This document shows positions 32,213 to 41,996 of a stretch of 64,000 nt of DNA, in pieces; the first letter of the stretch is position 1; each line of letters starts with the position of its first letter. The notes beneath the pieces are model-generated. The model was given only the letters and a program-made list of their open reading frames with translations, had not been told where the DNA came from and searched no databases. Where the stretch lies: NCBI RefSeq assembly GCF_014230465.1, contig NZ_JAAXCY010000003.1:558001-622000 (forward strand), given 5' to 3'. The stretch comes from Pseudomonas cremoris. Its GTDB lineage: Bacteria > Pseudomonadota > Gammaproteobacteria > Pseudomonadales > Pseudomonadaceae. The position numbers and the translations under genes are program-made.

Positions 32213-32755
32213 TTAATTCAGGAGGGAGTTGCGCAGGCTGTCGGAGAGGCCTTTAGGTGCCAGCCAAATTCCCAGGTAAACCCTCGCCAGTTCGTCATCG
32301 CGACTGCTGAACACCACCTGATCATTGATCTCCAGGTTCAGGCCACGGCCGGGGTGAAAATCCAGGGCGTACCGGTCACCGCTGCGAATGTCGCGAAAAC
32401 GGGCGTGCAGTTGATCCAGTTCAGGTTTCAAGCGGGTGAGGGTGGCGGCTGTTTGCTGGCGCTCCAAGGCCGTAGTGGCGGCTTTGATTACATCGTTGCG
32501 GTCGATGTTGCGAAAGTAATACAGCGCCAGGCGCAGGCTCTTCTGCTGGCTCCAGGCTTGTTTGGCAGGGGTGTCGTCCGGGGCATACAGCGCGGCGGCG
32601 TAGACATCCGCCCAGAGATAGATCAGCACCGCCTGGTTTTTCAGCACCAGGTCATGGGACTGCGCCGGGAAATCGGCTTGTCTGAGCCGGTCCGCCTCAC
32701 TGGCCTGCACCGTGACCGATAACATCAGCAATAAACAGAAAACGACATGCCGCAT
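32213..32755 (-). CDS. Chalcone-isomerase-fold periplasmic protein
   Basis: A secreted 180-residue protein of the bacterial chalcone isomerase family. The signal peptide is RHVVFCLLLMLSVTVQA and the core contains VLIYLWADVYAAALYAPDD, RLALYYFRNIDRNDVI and GRGLNLEINDQVVFSS. Bacterial members lack the plant catalytic residues and are thought to bind fatty acids; function unknown. The ATG at 32755 with AGGACGAG upstream is used, not the long open frame. It is divergent from sthA. Confidence 0.7.
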   Translation of the reverse strand: MRHVVFCLLLMLSVTVQASEADRLRQADFPAQSHDLVLKNQAVLIYLWADVYAAALYAPDDTPAKQAWSQQKSLRLALYYFRNIDRNDVIKAATTALERQQTAATLTRLKPELDQLHARFRDIRSGDRYALDFHPGRGLNLEINDQVVFSSRDDELARVYLGIWLAPKGLSDSLRNSLLN

Positions 32756-32989
32756 AATGGCTCGTCCTGCGAAGGTGCGTGGTGGGAGTGTAATTGTAAT
32801 TTCCTGGTGCTGTAGTAAAGGCAATACTGGCCTACGACGCGACCAAGGGTTAATGTGCGCGGCGTTGAGCCTTATATAGACTGTGCCCCGGTTCACACAC
32901 TTGAGCCAAATTGTCCTTCATGACCGCTGGCCGCGGCATGATTTAGCCCGGCGTCCAACCGTACGCCTGGCCTGTTCTGAGGAGTACGC

Positions 32990-34384
32990 ATGGCTGTCTA
33001 CAACTACGACGTGGTGGTACTGGGTTCCGGCCCGGCTGGAGAAGGTGCGGCGATGAACGCCGCCAAAGCGGGGCGCAAGGTGGCGATGGTCGATAGCCGT
33101 CGCCAGGTCGGCGGCAACTGCACCCACCTGGGTACCATCCCGTCCAAGGCCTTGCGTCACTCGGTGCGCCAGATCATGCAGTTCAACACCAACCCGATGT
33201 TCCGGGCCATTGGTGAGCCGCGCTGGTTCTCGTTCCCGGACGTGTTGAAAAGCGCCGAGAAAGTCATCTCCAAGCAAGTGGCCTCGCGCACCGGTTACTA
33301 CGCTCGTAACCGTGTCGACCTGTTCTTCGGCACCGGCAGCTTCGCCGACGAGCAAACCATCGAAGTGGTCTGTTCCAACGGCGTGGTCGAGAAGTTGGTG
33401 GCCAAGCACATCATCATCGCCACCGGTTCGCGCCCTTATCGCCCGGCCGATATCGATTTTCACCACCCGCGTATCTACGATAGCGACACTATCCTGAGCC
33501 TGGGCCATACCCCGCGCAAACTGATCATCTACGGCGCCGGCGTAATCGGCTGTGAATACGCCTCGATCTTCAGCGGCCTGGGTGTACTGGTAGAGTTGGT
33601 AGACAACCGCGACCAATTGCTGAGTTTCCTCGACTCGGAAATTTCCCAGGCGTTGAGCTACCACTTCAGCAACAACAACATCACCGTGCGCCATAACGAA
33701 GAGTATGAGCGGGTCGAAGGCCTGGACAACGGGGTGATCCTGCACCTCAAGTCCGGCAAGAAGATCAAGGCCGACGCCTTGCTGTGGTGCAATGGCCGTA
33801 CCGGCAACACCGACAAGCTGGGCATGGAAAACATCGGGGTCAAGGTCAACAGCCGTGGCCAGATCGAGGTGGACGAGAACTACCGCACCTGCGTGCCGAA
33901 CATCTACGGCGCCGGTGACGTGATCGGCTGGCCAAGCCTGGCCAGTGCCGCCCATGACCAGGGCCGTTCGGCCGCTGGCAGCATCGTCGACAATGGCAGC
34001 TGGCGTTATGTGAACGACGTGCCGACCGGGATCTACACGATTCCCGAGATCAGCTCGATCGGCAAGAACGAGCACGAACTGACCAAGGCCAAGGTGCCTT
34101 ATGAAGTGGGCAAGGCGTTCTTCAAGAGCATGGCGCGTGCGCAGATCGCCGGTGAGCCGCAAGGCATGCTGAAGATCCTGTTCCACCGTGAAACCCTGGA
34201 AGTGCTCGGCGTGCATTGCTTCGGCTATCAGGCGTCGGAAATCGTGCACATCGGCCAGGCCATCATGAACCAGCCGGGTGAGCAAAATACCCTCAAGTAT
34301 TTCGTCAACACCACGTTCAACTACCCGACCATGGCCGAAGCCTATCGGGTAGCGGCCTACGACGGCCTCAACCGGCTTTTTTGA
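32990..34384 (+). CDS. sthA: Soluble pyridine nucleotide transhydrogenase
   Basis: Cytoplasmic FAD enzyme that moves hydride between NADPH and NAD, balancing redox pools. The 464 residues match SthA. The FAD site is [32 protein letters not shown] has Cys44 but threonine at position 49, where disulfide reductases have the second redox cysteine, which is diagnostic of SthA. The NAD site is [14 protein letters not shown] and the dimerisation domain has [16 protein letters not shown] lies nine bases before the ATG. Confidence 0.96.
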   Translation: MAVYNYDVVVLGSGPAGEGAAMNAAKAGRKVAMVDSRRQVGGNCTHLGTIPSKALRHSVRQIMQFNTNPMFRAIGEPRWFSFPDVLKSAEKVISKQVASRTGYYARNRVDLFFGTGSFADEQTIEVVCSNGVVEKLVAKHIIIATGSRPYRPADIDFHHPRIYDSDTILSLGHTPRKLIIYGAGVIGCEYASIFSGLGVLVELVDNRDQLLSFLDSEISQALSYHFSNNNITVRHNEEYERVEGLDNGVILHLKSGKKIKADALLWCNGRTGNTDKLGMENIGVKVNSRGQIEVDENYRTCVPNIYGAGDVIGWPSLASAAHDQGRSAAGSIVDNGSWRYVNDVPTGIYTIPEISSIGKNEHELTKAKVPYEVGKAFFKSMARAQIAGEPQGMLKILFHRETLEVLGVHCFGYQASEIVHIGQAIMNQPGEQNTLKYFVNTTFNYPTMAEAYRVAAYDGLNRLF

Positions 34385-34426
34385 GCGGCTCCGGCCGGTG
34401 GCCTGAGCCGGCCGGGGAGACCGATT

Positions 34427-35149
34427 TCAGTAATTCTCGAGAGTGGCAGTGGCCAAACCGGGAAAGTCTGTAATCAGGCTATCTACGCCGAAGTCGGCGA
34501 GCCTGCGCATCAGCGCAGGTTCGTTGACGGTCCACACGGACACGTGCAGGCCCTGGCGCTGGGCTTTTTCCAGACGCTCAGGGGTGCACAACGTCCAGTT
34601 CAACGCCAGAATCTCACAGCCATAGTTTTGCGCGACCTTCAGTGGGTCGAGCCAGGCGTATTCGGCCACCAGCCCGCGTGACAGGTCGGGAGTGAGTTCA
34701 ACCGCCGCCTTCAGCACTTCCCGCGAACTCGACGTCACGGTGACCTTGTCCATCAGGCCGTGGCGTACGGCCATTTCTCGAATTGCGAGCACGGTGGTCG
34801 CAGCGCGGGTGCGCGAAGCGCTTTTGACTTCCAATTGCCAGTGATCGAAATCGCACTGTTCGAACAATTCTTCCAAGCGTGGGATCGGGCAGGGCTTGAC
34901 CCAGCCCGGGCCGCCTTTGCGCGCGTCCATCTTCACCAAGTCTGCTGCCGAATACTCGACGACCTTGCCGCGTCGGTCGGTGGTGCGCTTGAGGGTTGGG
35001 TCGTGAATGACCATCAACTCACCGTCCATGGACAGGTGCAAATCCAGTTCGCAGCGGCGTACGCCGTGCTTGAGGCATTCCTGAAAGCTGGTGAGGGTGT
35101 TTTCCGGTGCTTCGCCTTTGGCACCGCGGTGGCCGTAGATCAGGGTCAC
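34427..35149 (-). CDS. ugpQ: Glycerophosphodiester phosphodiesterase
   Basis: Hydrolyses glycerophosphodiesters to glycerol 3-phosphate and an alcohol, in phospholipid turnover. The 240-residue protein has no signal peptide, so it is cytoplasmic UgpQ type rather than GlpQ. The metal and catalytic residues are His7, Arg8 and Glu15 in YGHRGAKGEAPENT, then CELDLHLSMDGELMVIHD with the Glu/Asp/His set. It is convergent with sthA and followed by the PilZ gene upstream of it. Confidence 0.9.
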   Translation of the reverse strand: MTLIYGHRGAKGEAPENTLTSFQECLKHGVRRCELDLHLSMDGELMVIHDPTLKRTTDRRGKVVEYSAADLVKMDARKGGPGWVKPCPIPRLEELFEQCDFDHWQLEVKSASRTRAATTVLAIREMAVRHGLMDKVTVTSSSREVLKAAVELTPDLSRGLVAEYAWLDPLKVAQNYGCEILALNWTLCTPERLEKAQRQGLHVSVWTVNEPALMRRLADFGVDSLITDFPGLATATLENY

Positions 35150-35193
35150 AGTTGCTCCTATGCGCCAGCTTGTCTGGCGGGGTGAATACGTAT

Positions 35194-35778
35194 TCAGGTG
35201 TCTTGGGCGTCGCTTTGTTCCCGCGCCAGGCGGCGTTCCTGGGCTTGTTTCTGCAGGATGTAGCGCGCGAGCAGTTGGCGCTGGGCGTCGGTCATGGATT
35301 CGAATTCCGTGCCCACGTCAAAACCACCGCCCTTGGGGTCGCAATGGGTGACCCGCGCGCGCAGCAACAGGCCGAGCGCCTGGGGCATCAGCACCAGCTT
35401 GATGGCCAGGTGCGCGCCGGGGGCGAGGGGCGTGGGGTGCTGGAAGTCGATGCCGCCTTCGGAAATGATCACCGGCTGCGGGGCGCCGACCTCATCGCGC
35501 AAGCTTTGCGCCATGACCTGGCTGAGCAGATCCAGGCGTTTGTTCTGGACTTTGAGGAAGGCGGCCAGGCTGCGATCTTTCTCGCTGATCTGGCGCAACA
35601 GGTGCTGGGCTTCGAATTCGCTCAGGTGCAATTCGCTGAGCAGATTGAACAGTGGAGAATCATCCAGCAACACTTCCTTGCTCGCCACTTCGGGGGCGGA
35701 GAGGCTTTTGATTTGAAGTGCGATCATGTCGTCGATACGGTAGTATTCGCGGCGTTCTTCTTCATCTAATGTCGACAT
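35194..35778 (-). CDS. PilZ domain protein
   Basis: A 194-residue c-di-GMP-binding candidate. The N-terminus carries EERREYYRIDDMIALQI; a helical middle (LSELHLSEFEAQHLLRQISEKDR) precedes a C-terminal beta-rich region (ISEGGIDFQHPTPLAPGAHL, THCDPKGGGFDVGTEFE). The RxxxR and DxSxxG signature residues are poorly preserved, so binding is uncertain. In P. aeruginosa this corresponds, by position, to PA2989. It is upstream of ugpQ on the same strand and divergent from lolC. Confidence 0.7.
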   Translation of the reverse strand: MSTLDEEERREYYRIDDMIALQIKSLSAPEVASKEVLLDDSPLFNLLSELHLSEFEAQHLLRQISEKDRSLAAFLKVQNKRLDLLSQVMAQSLRDEVGAPQPVIISEGGIDFQHPTPLAPGAHLAIKLVLMPQALGLLLRARVTHCDPKGGGFDVGTEFESMTDAQRQLLARYILQKQAQERRLAREQSDAQDT

Positions 35779-35872
35779 GGCGAACCCCAGCTAGCGGTAA
35801 TGGTCAGAGTGTAAAGCTGCTTACCAGACCCCGCCACCGGGACGTCTTCTTTTCCTCCGAACAAGCCCCGAC

Positions 35873-37123
35873 ATGTTCAGACCTCTCTTCGTATTTATCG
35901 GCACGCGTTATACCCGTGCAAAGCGTCGCAATCATTTTGTGTCGTTCATTTCCTTGACCTCGATGATCGGGCTCGCCTTGGGCGTAGTCGTGATGATCGT
36001 GGTGCTGTCGGTGATGAACGGCTTCGATCATGAGATGCGTACCCGCGTGCTGGGCATGGTGCCCCACGCGACCATTGAAGGCGATTCGCCGATTAGTGAC
36101 TGGCAAAGCCTGGCCGACAAGGTCAAGCAGAACCCCAAGGTGGTGGCCGTTGCGCCGTTCACCCAGATGCAGGGGTTGCTGACCAATGACGGCAAGGTGC
36201 AGAAGATCCTGCTCAATGCCATCGACCCGGCCCAGGAGCGCAAAGTCTCGATCATCGACAAGTTCATGTTGTCGGGCAAACTCGATGACCTGGCGCCTGG
36301 CGAGTTCGGCATCGTGATCGGTGACAAGGCGGCGGCCAAGCTCGGTGTGGGCCTGGGCGACAAGCTGACCTTCGTCGCCCCGGAAGTCACCGTGACCCCG
36401 GCCGGCATGTTCCCGCGTATGAAGCGCTTCACCGTGGTCGGTACCTTCCACGTGGGCGCTGGCGAGATCGATGGCTACCTGGGCCTGACCAACCTCACCG
36501 ACCTGGCGCGCCTGCATCGCTGGCAGCCAGACCAGGTGCAGGGCCTGCGCCTCAAGTTCAGCGATCTGTTCGACGCCCCGCGCACATCCTGGGAAATCGC
36601 CCAGCACCTGGGCGACAGCCAGTACTACGCCCGCGACTGGACCCGAACCCACGGCAACCTGTACCAGGCCATCCGCATGGAAAAAGCCATGATCGGCTTG
36701 CTGTTGCTGCTGATCGTTGCCGTGGCCGCCTTCAATATCATCTCCACGCTGGTGATGGTGGTGAACGACAAGAAGGGCGATATCGCGATTTTGCGCACCC
36801 TTGGCGCCACGCCGGGGCAGATCATGGCGATCTTCATGGTGCAGGGTACCGTGATCGGCGTGGTCGGTACCTTGATTGGCACCGCCGTGGGCATTCTGGC
36901 CGCGTTGAACGTCAGCGCCGCCATCGCCGGCCTCGAAACCCTGATCGGCCACAAGTTTCTCAACGCTGACGTCTACTTCATCGACTACTTGCCGTCCCAG
37001 GTGCAGGCCCAGGATGTGTTGATGGTGGGCGGTGCTGCGTTGGTCCTGAGTTTCCTTGCCACCCTGTATCCAGCCTGGCGCGCGGCACGTACCCAGCCAG
37101 CACAGGCCTTACGTTATGAGTGA
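35873..37123 (+). CDS. lolC: Lipoprotein-releasing ABC transporter permease LolC
   Basis: Inner-membrane permease of the LolCDE complex that lifts outer-membrane-destined lipoproteins off the inner membrane and hands them to LolA. The 416 residues carry one N-terminal helix, a large periplasmic domain and three C-terminal helices in an FtsX domain ([20 protein letters not shown], the coupling segment [20 protein letters not shown]). Its sequence is strikingly similar to LolE 750 bases downstream. The stop overlaps or abuts lolD, so lolC and lolD are translationally coupled. Confidence 0.93.
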   Translation: MFRPLFVFIGTRYTRAKRRNHFVSFISLTSMIGLALGVVVMIVVLSVMNGFDHEMRTRVLGMVPHATIEGDSPISDWQSLADKVKQNPKVVAVAPFTQMQGLLTNDGKVQKILLNAIDPAQERKVSIIDKFMLSGKLDDLAPGEFGIVIGDKAAAKLGVGLGDKLTFVAPEVTVTPAGMFPRMKRFTVVGTFHVGAGEIDGYLGLTNLTDLARLHRWQPDQVQGLRLKFSDLFDAPRTSWEIAQHLGDSQYYARDWTRTHGNLYQAIRMEKAMIGLLLLLIVAVAAFNIISTLVMVVNDKKGDIAILRTLGATPGQIMAIFMVQGTVIGVVGTLIGTAVGILAALNVSAAIAGLETLIGHKFLNADVYFIDYLPSQVQAQDVLMVGGAALVLSFLATLYPAWRAARTQPAQALRYE

Positions 37124-37130
37124 ATCGGGC

Positions 37131-37814
37131 ATGAGTGAAAAAGCAATCTTGAGCTGCCGCGACCTGGGCAAATCCTACGAGGAAGGCCCGGAGTCGGTGG
37201 TGGTGCTGTCGAACCTGCAGTTGGAACTGCATCCTGGTGAGCGCGTGGCGATTGTCGGCAGCTCCGGTTCGGGCAAAAGTACCTTGCTGAACCTGTTGGG
37301 CGGGCTCGATACGCCGTCCAAGGGCAGCGTGTGGCTGGCGGGTGAAGAACTGTCGGCCCTCGGTGAAAAGGCCCGTGGCCAACTGCGCAACCGTTCACTC
37401 GGCTTTGTGTACCAGTTCCACCACTTGCTGCCGGAATTCACGGCCCTGGAAAACGTGTGCATGCCGCTGCTGATCGGCAAGACCGCCATCCCGGAAGCCC
37501 GCCAGCGTGCCAAGGCGCTGCTGGAGCGCGTCGGCCTGGGCCATCGTCTGGAGCACAAGCCGGCTGAATTGTCCGGCGGCGAGCGCCAGCGCGTGGCCAT
37601 CGCCCGCGCCCTGGTCAACAACCCAGGCCTGGTGATGCTCGACGAGCCTACTGGCAACCTGGACTCCCACACCGCCCAGGGCATCAAGGACTTGATGCTG
37701 GAACTGAGCACCCAGATGCGCACCGCGTTCCTGGTGGTGACCCATGACATGAGCATGGCCCGCCAGATGGACCGCGTGTTGCACCTGCAGGAAGGTCATC
37801 TGGTCGCCATCTGA
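37131..37814 (+). CDS. lolD: Lipoprotein-releasing system ATPase LolD
   Basis: Cytoplasmic ATPase of the LolCDE complex. The 227 residues hold Walker [20 protein letters not shown], the LolD-type [18 protein letters not shown] segment, the signature [16 protein letters not shown] and Walker [13 protein letters not shown]. The start at 37131 (MSEKAIL) is chosen; the in-frame ATG at 37116 would overlap the lolC stop. Neither has a strong ribosome site, fitting coupling to lolC. A hairpin with a T tract follows, before lolE. Confidence 0.93.
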   Translation: MSEKAILSCRDLGKSYEEGPESVVVLSNLQLELHPGERVAIVGSSGSGKSTLLNLLGGLDTPSKGSVWLAGEELSALGEKARGQLRNRSLGFVYQFHHLLPEFTALENVCMPLLIGKTAIPEARQRAKALLERVGLGHRLEHKPAELSGGERQRVAIARALVNNPGLVMLDEPTGNLDSHTAQGIKDLMLELSTQMRTAFLVVTHDMSMARQMDRVLHLQEGHLVAI

Positions 37815-37825
37815 CCTGTTTCAAG

Positions 37826-37856
37826 CCCGGTGTCTGACACCGGGTTTTCTATTTTT
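37826..37856 (+). terminator. Terminator-like hairpin between lolD and lolE
   Basis: Stem CCCGGTGT/ACACCGGG with a three-base loop followed by TTTTCTATTTTT, 12 bases after the lolD stop and 17 bases before lolE. It is unusual inside an operon whose three products work as one complex. Confidence 0.75.
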
Positions 37857-37872
37857 CCAACGGTGCCCGCGA

Positions 37873-39117
37873 ATGTTCAGACCGTTATCGATTTTCATCG
37901 GCACGCGCTATACCCGCGCCAAGCGCCGCAACCGTTTTGTTTCGTTTATCTCGATGACCTCGATGATCGGCCTCGCCCTGGGCGTATTGGCGATGATCGT
38001 GGTGTTGTCGGTGATGAACGGCTTCCAGCGTGAAATGAGCTCGCGCATCCTCGGCATGGTGCCTCATGCCACCATCGTTGGCGTGAACCCGATTGATGAT
38101 TGGCAGCCAGTGGCCGCCGCCGCGATGAAGAACCCGCAAGTGACCGCTGCGGTGCCGTTCACGCAGATGGACGGCATGTTCTCCTACAAGGGCGCGATGC
38201 AGCCTATCGAGATCAGCGGCGTCGACCCGGCCCAGGAAGGCAAGGTGTCCATCGTGGCCCAGCATATCGTGCAGGGTAAGCTCGAAGACCTGAAGCCCGG
38301 CGAGTTTGGCGTGGTAGTGGGTGAAATCACTGCGCGACGCTTTCGCCTGAATGTCGGCGACAAGCTGACCCTGATCGTGCCGGAAATCAGCAGCGCACCC
38401 GGCGGAATCACGCCGCGCATGCAGCGTTTGAATGTAGTCGGCATCTTCAAGGTCGGCGCCGAGCTGGATGGCTCCATGGCCCTGATCAACATGGCCGACG
38501 CCGCAGAGATCCAGCACTGGCAGCCAAACCAGGTGCAAAGCGTGCGCCTGGCGGTGAAAGACCTGTACGCGGCACCCAAGGTGTCGGCGGACATCGCCGC
38601 CAGCCTGGGTGCGGCCTACAAGGCGGACGACTGGACCCACACCCAAGGCAGCCTGTTCAGCGCGATGAAGATGGAAAAGACCATGATCGGCCTGCTGTTG
38701 CTGATGATTGTCGCCGTCGCCGCGTTCAACATCATTGCCACGCTGATCATGGTGGTGAACGACAAGGGCGCGGACATTGCGATCCTGCGCACCATCGGCG
38801 CCACGCCACGGCAGATCATGGCGATCTTCATGGTGCAGGGCACGGTGATCGGTATTGTCGGCACCTTGATCGGTGGCGTACTGGGCGTGATTGCGGCACT
38901 GAACGTGAGTGAACTGGTGGGCTGGATGGAGCGGGTGACCGGGCAGCACATATTCAGTTCGGATGTGTATTTCGTCAGCAACTTGCCTTCGGAGCTGCAG
39001 GGTGGGGATGTGGTGCTGATTTGCACGGCAGGGTTTGTGCTGAGCTTTTTGGCGACGCTGTATCCGGCGTATCGGGCGGCGAAGATTGAGCCGGCGCATG
39101 CGCTGAGGTATTCGTAG
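37873..39117 (+). CDS. lolE: Lipoprotein-releasing ABC transporter permease LolE
   Basis: Second permease of LolCDE, 414 residues. The N-terminus ([20 protein letters not shown]) and the C-terminal membrane block ([39 protein letters not shown]) are near copies of LolC, while the periplasmic domain differs, fitting the division of work between LolC (LolA binding) and LolE (lipoprotein entry). Which of the two is LolC and which LolE is assigned here by order. The gene is separated from lolD by a terminator-like hairpin. Confidence 0.92.
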   Translation: MFRPLSIFIGTRYTRAKRRNRFVSFISMTSMIGLALGVLAMIVVLSVMNGFQREMSSRILGMVPHATIVGVNPIDDWQPVAAAAMKNPQVTAAVPFTQMDGMFSYKGAMQPIEISGVDPAQEGKVSIVAQHIVQGKLEDLKPGEFGVVVGEITARRFRLNVGDKLTLIVPEISSAPGGITPRMQRLNVVGIFKVGAELDGSMALINMADAAEIQHWQPNQVQSVRLAVKDLYAAPKVSADIAASLGAAYKADDWTHTQGSLFSAMKMEKTMIGLLLLMIVAVAAFNIIATLIMVVNDKGADIAILRTIGATPRQIMAIFMVQGTVIGIVGTLIGGVLGVIAALNVSELVGWMERVTGQHIFSSDVYFVSNLPSELQGGDVVLICTAGFVLSFLATLYPAYRAAKIEPAHALRYS

Positions 39118-39130
39118 TATTCAAGACCGC

Positions 39131-39215
39131 TTTCGCGAGCAAGCCCGCTCCCACATTTTGACTGCATTCCAAAGGATGTACTCGGTCGAATGTGGGAGCG
39201 GGCTTGCTCGCGAAG
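39131..39215. repeat. REP pair in inverted order
   Basis: CGCGAGCAAGCCCGCTCCCACA first, TGTGGGAGCGGGCTTGCTCGCG second, the same order as at 21924. It lies between the convergent lolE and copS ends. Confidence 0.9.
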
Positions 39216-39233
39216 AGGTCGGCACGGATTGCA

Positions 39234-40580
39234 TTAATCTATCTTGGGCAACTCAATCACAAACCGTGTCCACCCAGCCCCGGACTCACAAAAAATCCGT
39301 CCCCCATGCGCCCGCACAATCGACTGGGTAATCGCCAGCCCCAATCCTGCATGCTCACTGCTACCCTCATGGCGCGCCGGGTCTGCGCGGTAGAACCGAT
39401 CAAACAACCTCGGCAGCAACGCCGCTGGAATGCCTTCTCCGGTGTTCTCGACGCAAAGTCTCACCCCATCCTCGATGCGTACACGCACCTCGCCACCCTG
39501 AGGGGTAAACCGCAGCGCGTTATCCAGCAAGTTTGACAGGGCCCGGCGCAACATCCCGCGATCGCCCGTCGTACGGGCAGTGCCTTCGCGGATCAGATTG
39601 ACGTGTGCGTCCTCCGCCAGCAGCGTGAAGAACTCCAGCAACGCGTCGACTTCATCCTCGAGCACCAACGTTTCGCGCTTGGGCACCAACAAGCCGTGGT
39701 CGGCCTTGGCCAAATACAACATGTCGTTGACCAATTGGGCCATCCATTGCAGCTCTTCCAGGTTGCTGTGCAACGCCTCGCGATAATCCTCCAGCGGTCG
39801 GGGCTGCGTGAGGATGACCTGGGTCTGGGTCAGCAGGTTCGATAACGGGGTGCGCAGTTCGTGGGCGATGTCGGCAGAGAACGCTGAGAGGCGCTGGAAC
39901 GCATCGTCCAGGCGACCGAGCATGGCGTTGAAGGCTTGGGCCAGTTCCGCCAGTTCCACTGGCATGTGCTGCTGGGGCAGGCGTTGAGTCAGGGAGTGCG
40001 CCGACACGCCTGCGGCCACTTCACCCATGCGCCGCAATGGCCGCAGCCCACTGCGCGCTGCCCAGGCGCCGAGCAGCGCCGTGGCCAGGGCCGATAGGCC
40101 GACGGTGAGCCAGATGAGGTGCTGCATGCGTTGCAGGAAGTGTTGGTGGTGGGTGATGTCGAGCATCAGGCTCAGTTGCGGGGAGTTCGGCTGGCCCGGC
40201 ATCAGCGGCACGTTGTAGATGCGGTAGTCGGTACCTGCCTTGTGCAGGCGATGCAGTCCGGGCGACGCGGGCAGCGTGACGCCCGGTGCGTCGTCAAACC
40301 AGAGCTGGTCGGCAGCGCTGATGCGCAGGGCGAGATCGGGTTGGCGGCTGAGTTCGGCGCGCAGCTGCGCTTCCTTCTGGCTGAATTGCTGCGGCGTGTC
40401 GACGCCCAGCAGTGTGCTGCGCAGGGCCACCAATTTGCTGTCGAGCAACTGCTGATCCAGTTCGATAAAGTGCGCTTCGCTGGCATGGTTGAACAACACG
40501 CCGGCCAGCAGCGACACCACGGCGGTACACGCCGCAAACAGCAGCGCCAGGCGGCTGGCCAGGGAGAGGCGCTTGATCAA
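39234..40580 (-). CDS. copS: Copper-type sensor histidine kinase (CopS/CusS-like)
   Basis: Inner-membrane sensor of 448 residues that should detect periplasmic copper. A first helix ([20 protein letters not shown]), a sensor domain with several His residues, a second helix near residue 160 and a HAMP domain precede the HisKA motif with His240 in [15 protein letters not shown] and the ATPase N, G1 and G2 boxes ([27 protein letters not shown]). The start is TTG at 40580, overlapping the copR stop, so the pair is coupled. The cupredoxin gene divergent from copR supports copper as the ligand. Confidence 0.85.
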   Translation of the reverse strand: MIKRLSLASRLALLFAACTAVVSLLAGVLFNHASEAHFIELDQQLLDSKLVALRSTLLGVDTPQQFSQKEAQLRAELSRQPDLALRISAADQLWFDDAPGVTLPASPGLHRLHKAGTDYRIYNVPLMPGQPNSPQLSLMLDITHHQHFLQRMQHLIWLTVGLSALATALLGAWAARSGLRPLRRMGEVAAGVSAHSLTQRLPQQHMPVELAELAQAFNAMLGRLDDAFQRLSAFSADIAHELRTPLSNLLTQTQVILTQPRPLEDYREALHSNLEELQWMAQLVNDMLYLAKADHGLLVPKRETLVLEDEVDALLEFFTLLAEDAHVNLIREGTARTTGDRGMLRRALSNLLDNALRFTPQGGEVRVRIEDGVRLCVENTGEGIPAALLPRLFDRFYRADPARHEGSSEHAGLGLAITQSIVRAHGGRIFCESGAGWTRFVIELPKID

Positions 40581-41257
40581 TTGAAGCGTTCCTCCAGCAC
40601 GTAACCCATACCGCGCACGGTGTGGATCAGCTTGTTGGGGAAGTTGTCGTCGACTTTCAGTCGCAGCCGGCGAATCGCCACTTCGATGATGTTGGTGTCG
40701 CTGTCGAAATTCATGTCCCAGACCTGGGAGGCGATCAGCGACTTGGGCAGCACTTCACCTTGGCGACGCAGCAACAATTCCAGCAGGGAGAACTCCTTGG
40801 CGGTGAGGTCGATGCGTTGGCCGTCCCGTTCGACGCGGCGGCGAATCAGGTCCAGGCGCAGATCGGCCAGCTGCAGGGCGGTTTCCTGGGGCGTGCTGCC
40901 GCCTCGACGCAACAGGCTGCGTACACGGGCGAGCAGTTCGGAGAAAGCGAAGGGTTTGACCAAGTAGTCGTCGGCGCCTAGTTCCAGGCCGTGCACGCGG
41001 TCTTCTACTGCGTCACGGGCGGTGAGGAATAACACTGGGGTCTCTTGCCCGGCGCTGCGCACCGCCTGCAGGATTTGCCAGCCATCGCGGCCAGGTAGCA
41101 TCACGTCGAGAATCAGCAGGTCGTAGTCGCCGGTCAAGGCGAGGTGCTGGCCGGTGGTGCCATCGGCTACCAGTTCGGTGGTAAAACCAGCCTCGGCCAA
41201 GCCTTGGCGCAGGTAGTGGCCGGTTTTTGGTTGGTCTTCGACGATCAGCAGTTTCAT
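40577..41257 (-). CDS. copR: Copper-type response regulator (CopR/CusR-like)
   Basis: OmpR/PhoB-type regulator of 226 residues. The receiver domain has Asp51 in [13 protein letters not shown] and [25 protein letters not shown]; the winged-helix DNA-binding domain ends with [20 protein letters not shown]. It is phosphorylated by CopS. The ATG at 41257 starts the usual [26 protein letters not shown] palindrome lies in the intergenic region to the divergent cupredoxin, a likely binding site. Confidence 0.88.
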   Translation of the reverse strand: MKLLIVEDQPKTGHYLRQGLAEAGFTTELVADGTTGQHLALTGDYDLLILDVMLPGRDGWQILQAVRSAGQETPVLFLTARDAVEDRVHGLELGADDYLVKPFAFSELLARVRSLLRRGGSTPQETALQLADLRLDLIRRRVERDGQRIDLTAKEFSLLELLLRRQGEVLPKSLIASQVWDMNFDSDTNIIEVAIRRLRLKVDDNFPNKLIHTVRGMGYVLEERFN

Positions 41258-41322
41258 GGGCGGCTCTTGGTAACGGTGCGCGACGGGCTTTATACCGTGG
41301 GTTACAGGGTAAGGGCGCAACC

Positions 41323-41337
41323 TGACAAAGTTGTAAT
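41323..41337. promoter_or_regulatory. Cop/Cus-type box between copR and the cupredoxin gene
   Basis: TGACAAAGTTGTAAT, an imperfect palindrome TGACAA-AG-TTGTAA, resembles the copper regulator site of CusR (TGACAA-N2-TTGTCA). It lies 66 bases before copR and 78 before the cupredoxin gene, well placed to control both. Confidence 0.7.
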
Positions 41338-41414
41338 CTAGCAGTCAGCTGGCTGGCAGCGGCGCAATCTTAGAGTGCCTCTCAAGCGAGTCACACACTT
41401 TTGGAGAGATAGCG

Positions 41415-41927
41415 ATGGCGTTGCGTACACCCCTGTTGTTGGCGGGTTGCCTGTTGGTGTTGAGTGTTGATGCAATGGCGGATGCGGCCCATACCTATGC
41501 GTTTGGCCATGCAGCAGCGGCGACGGAGGCGACGCGCACCGTGGAAGTGACACTGCAGGATATTTCCTTTTCGCCCAAGTCTCTGGATGTAAAAGCCGGT
41601 GAGACGGTGCGCTTCGTGCTCGTCAACAAGGGCCAGTTGCTCCACGAATTTAACCTGGGCGATGCGGCGATGCATGCCGAACACCAGAAGGAAATGTTGC
41701 AGATGCAAGCCAGCGGCATGCTCACTGCCACCGGAATGGGCAAGATGGACCACGCTGCAATGGGCCATGGCGCGATGAAGCATGATGATCCCAACAGCGT
41801 GTTGGTCGAGCCCGGTAAAACCGCCGAACTGACCTGGACCTTCACTAAGGCCACGGGCCTTGAATTTGCCTGCAACCTTCCAGGGCATTACCAGGCGGGC
41901 ATGGTCGGCAAGCTCAACGTCGATTGA
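41415..41927 (+). CDS. copI: CopI-type periplasmic cupredoxin
   Basis: Small blue-copper-like protein, 170 residues, with a signal peptide (RTPLLLAGCLLVLSVDAMADA). The copper site is likely His in LLHEFNLG, Cys and His in FACNLPGHYQAGM plus Met, with a Met/His-rich loop (MHAEHQKEM, GKMDHAAMGHGAMKHDD) that may bind Cu(I). CopI proteins protect against copper toxicity. GGAGAG lies before the ATG; the copRS operon is divergent. Confidence 0.85.
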   Translation: MALRTPLLLAGCLLVLSVDAMADAAHTYAFGHAAAATEATRTVEVTLQDISFSPKSLDVKAGETVRFVLVNKGQLLHEFNLGDAAMHAEHQKEMLQMQASGMLTATGMGKMDHAAMGHGAMKHDDPNSVLVEPGKTAELTWTFTKATGLEFACNLPGHYQAGMVGKLNVD

Positions 41928-41996
41928 TCCGGTGTTGCTTAGGCGCGGGCGCAAAGGCTGGTAGACTGGCGCGGTTTATTTAGCCAGGTTTCCGCC

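Noticed and set aside
32918..34285. 455-codon frame antisense to sthA
   Set aside because: Shadow of sthA; the sense frame has FAD and NAD motifs.
41928..41996. Possible preQ1 riboswitch before queF
   Set aside because: The leader is only 69 bases and shows no recognisable preQ1 aptamer pattern.
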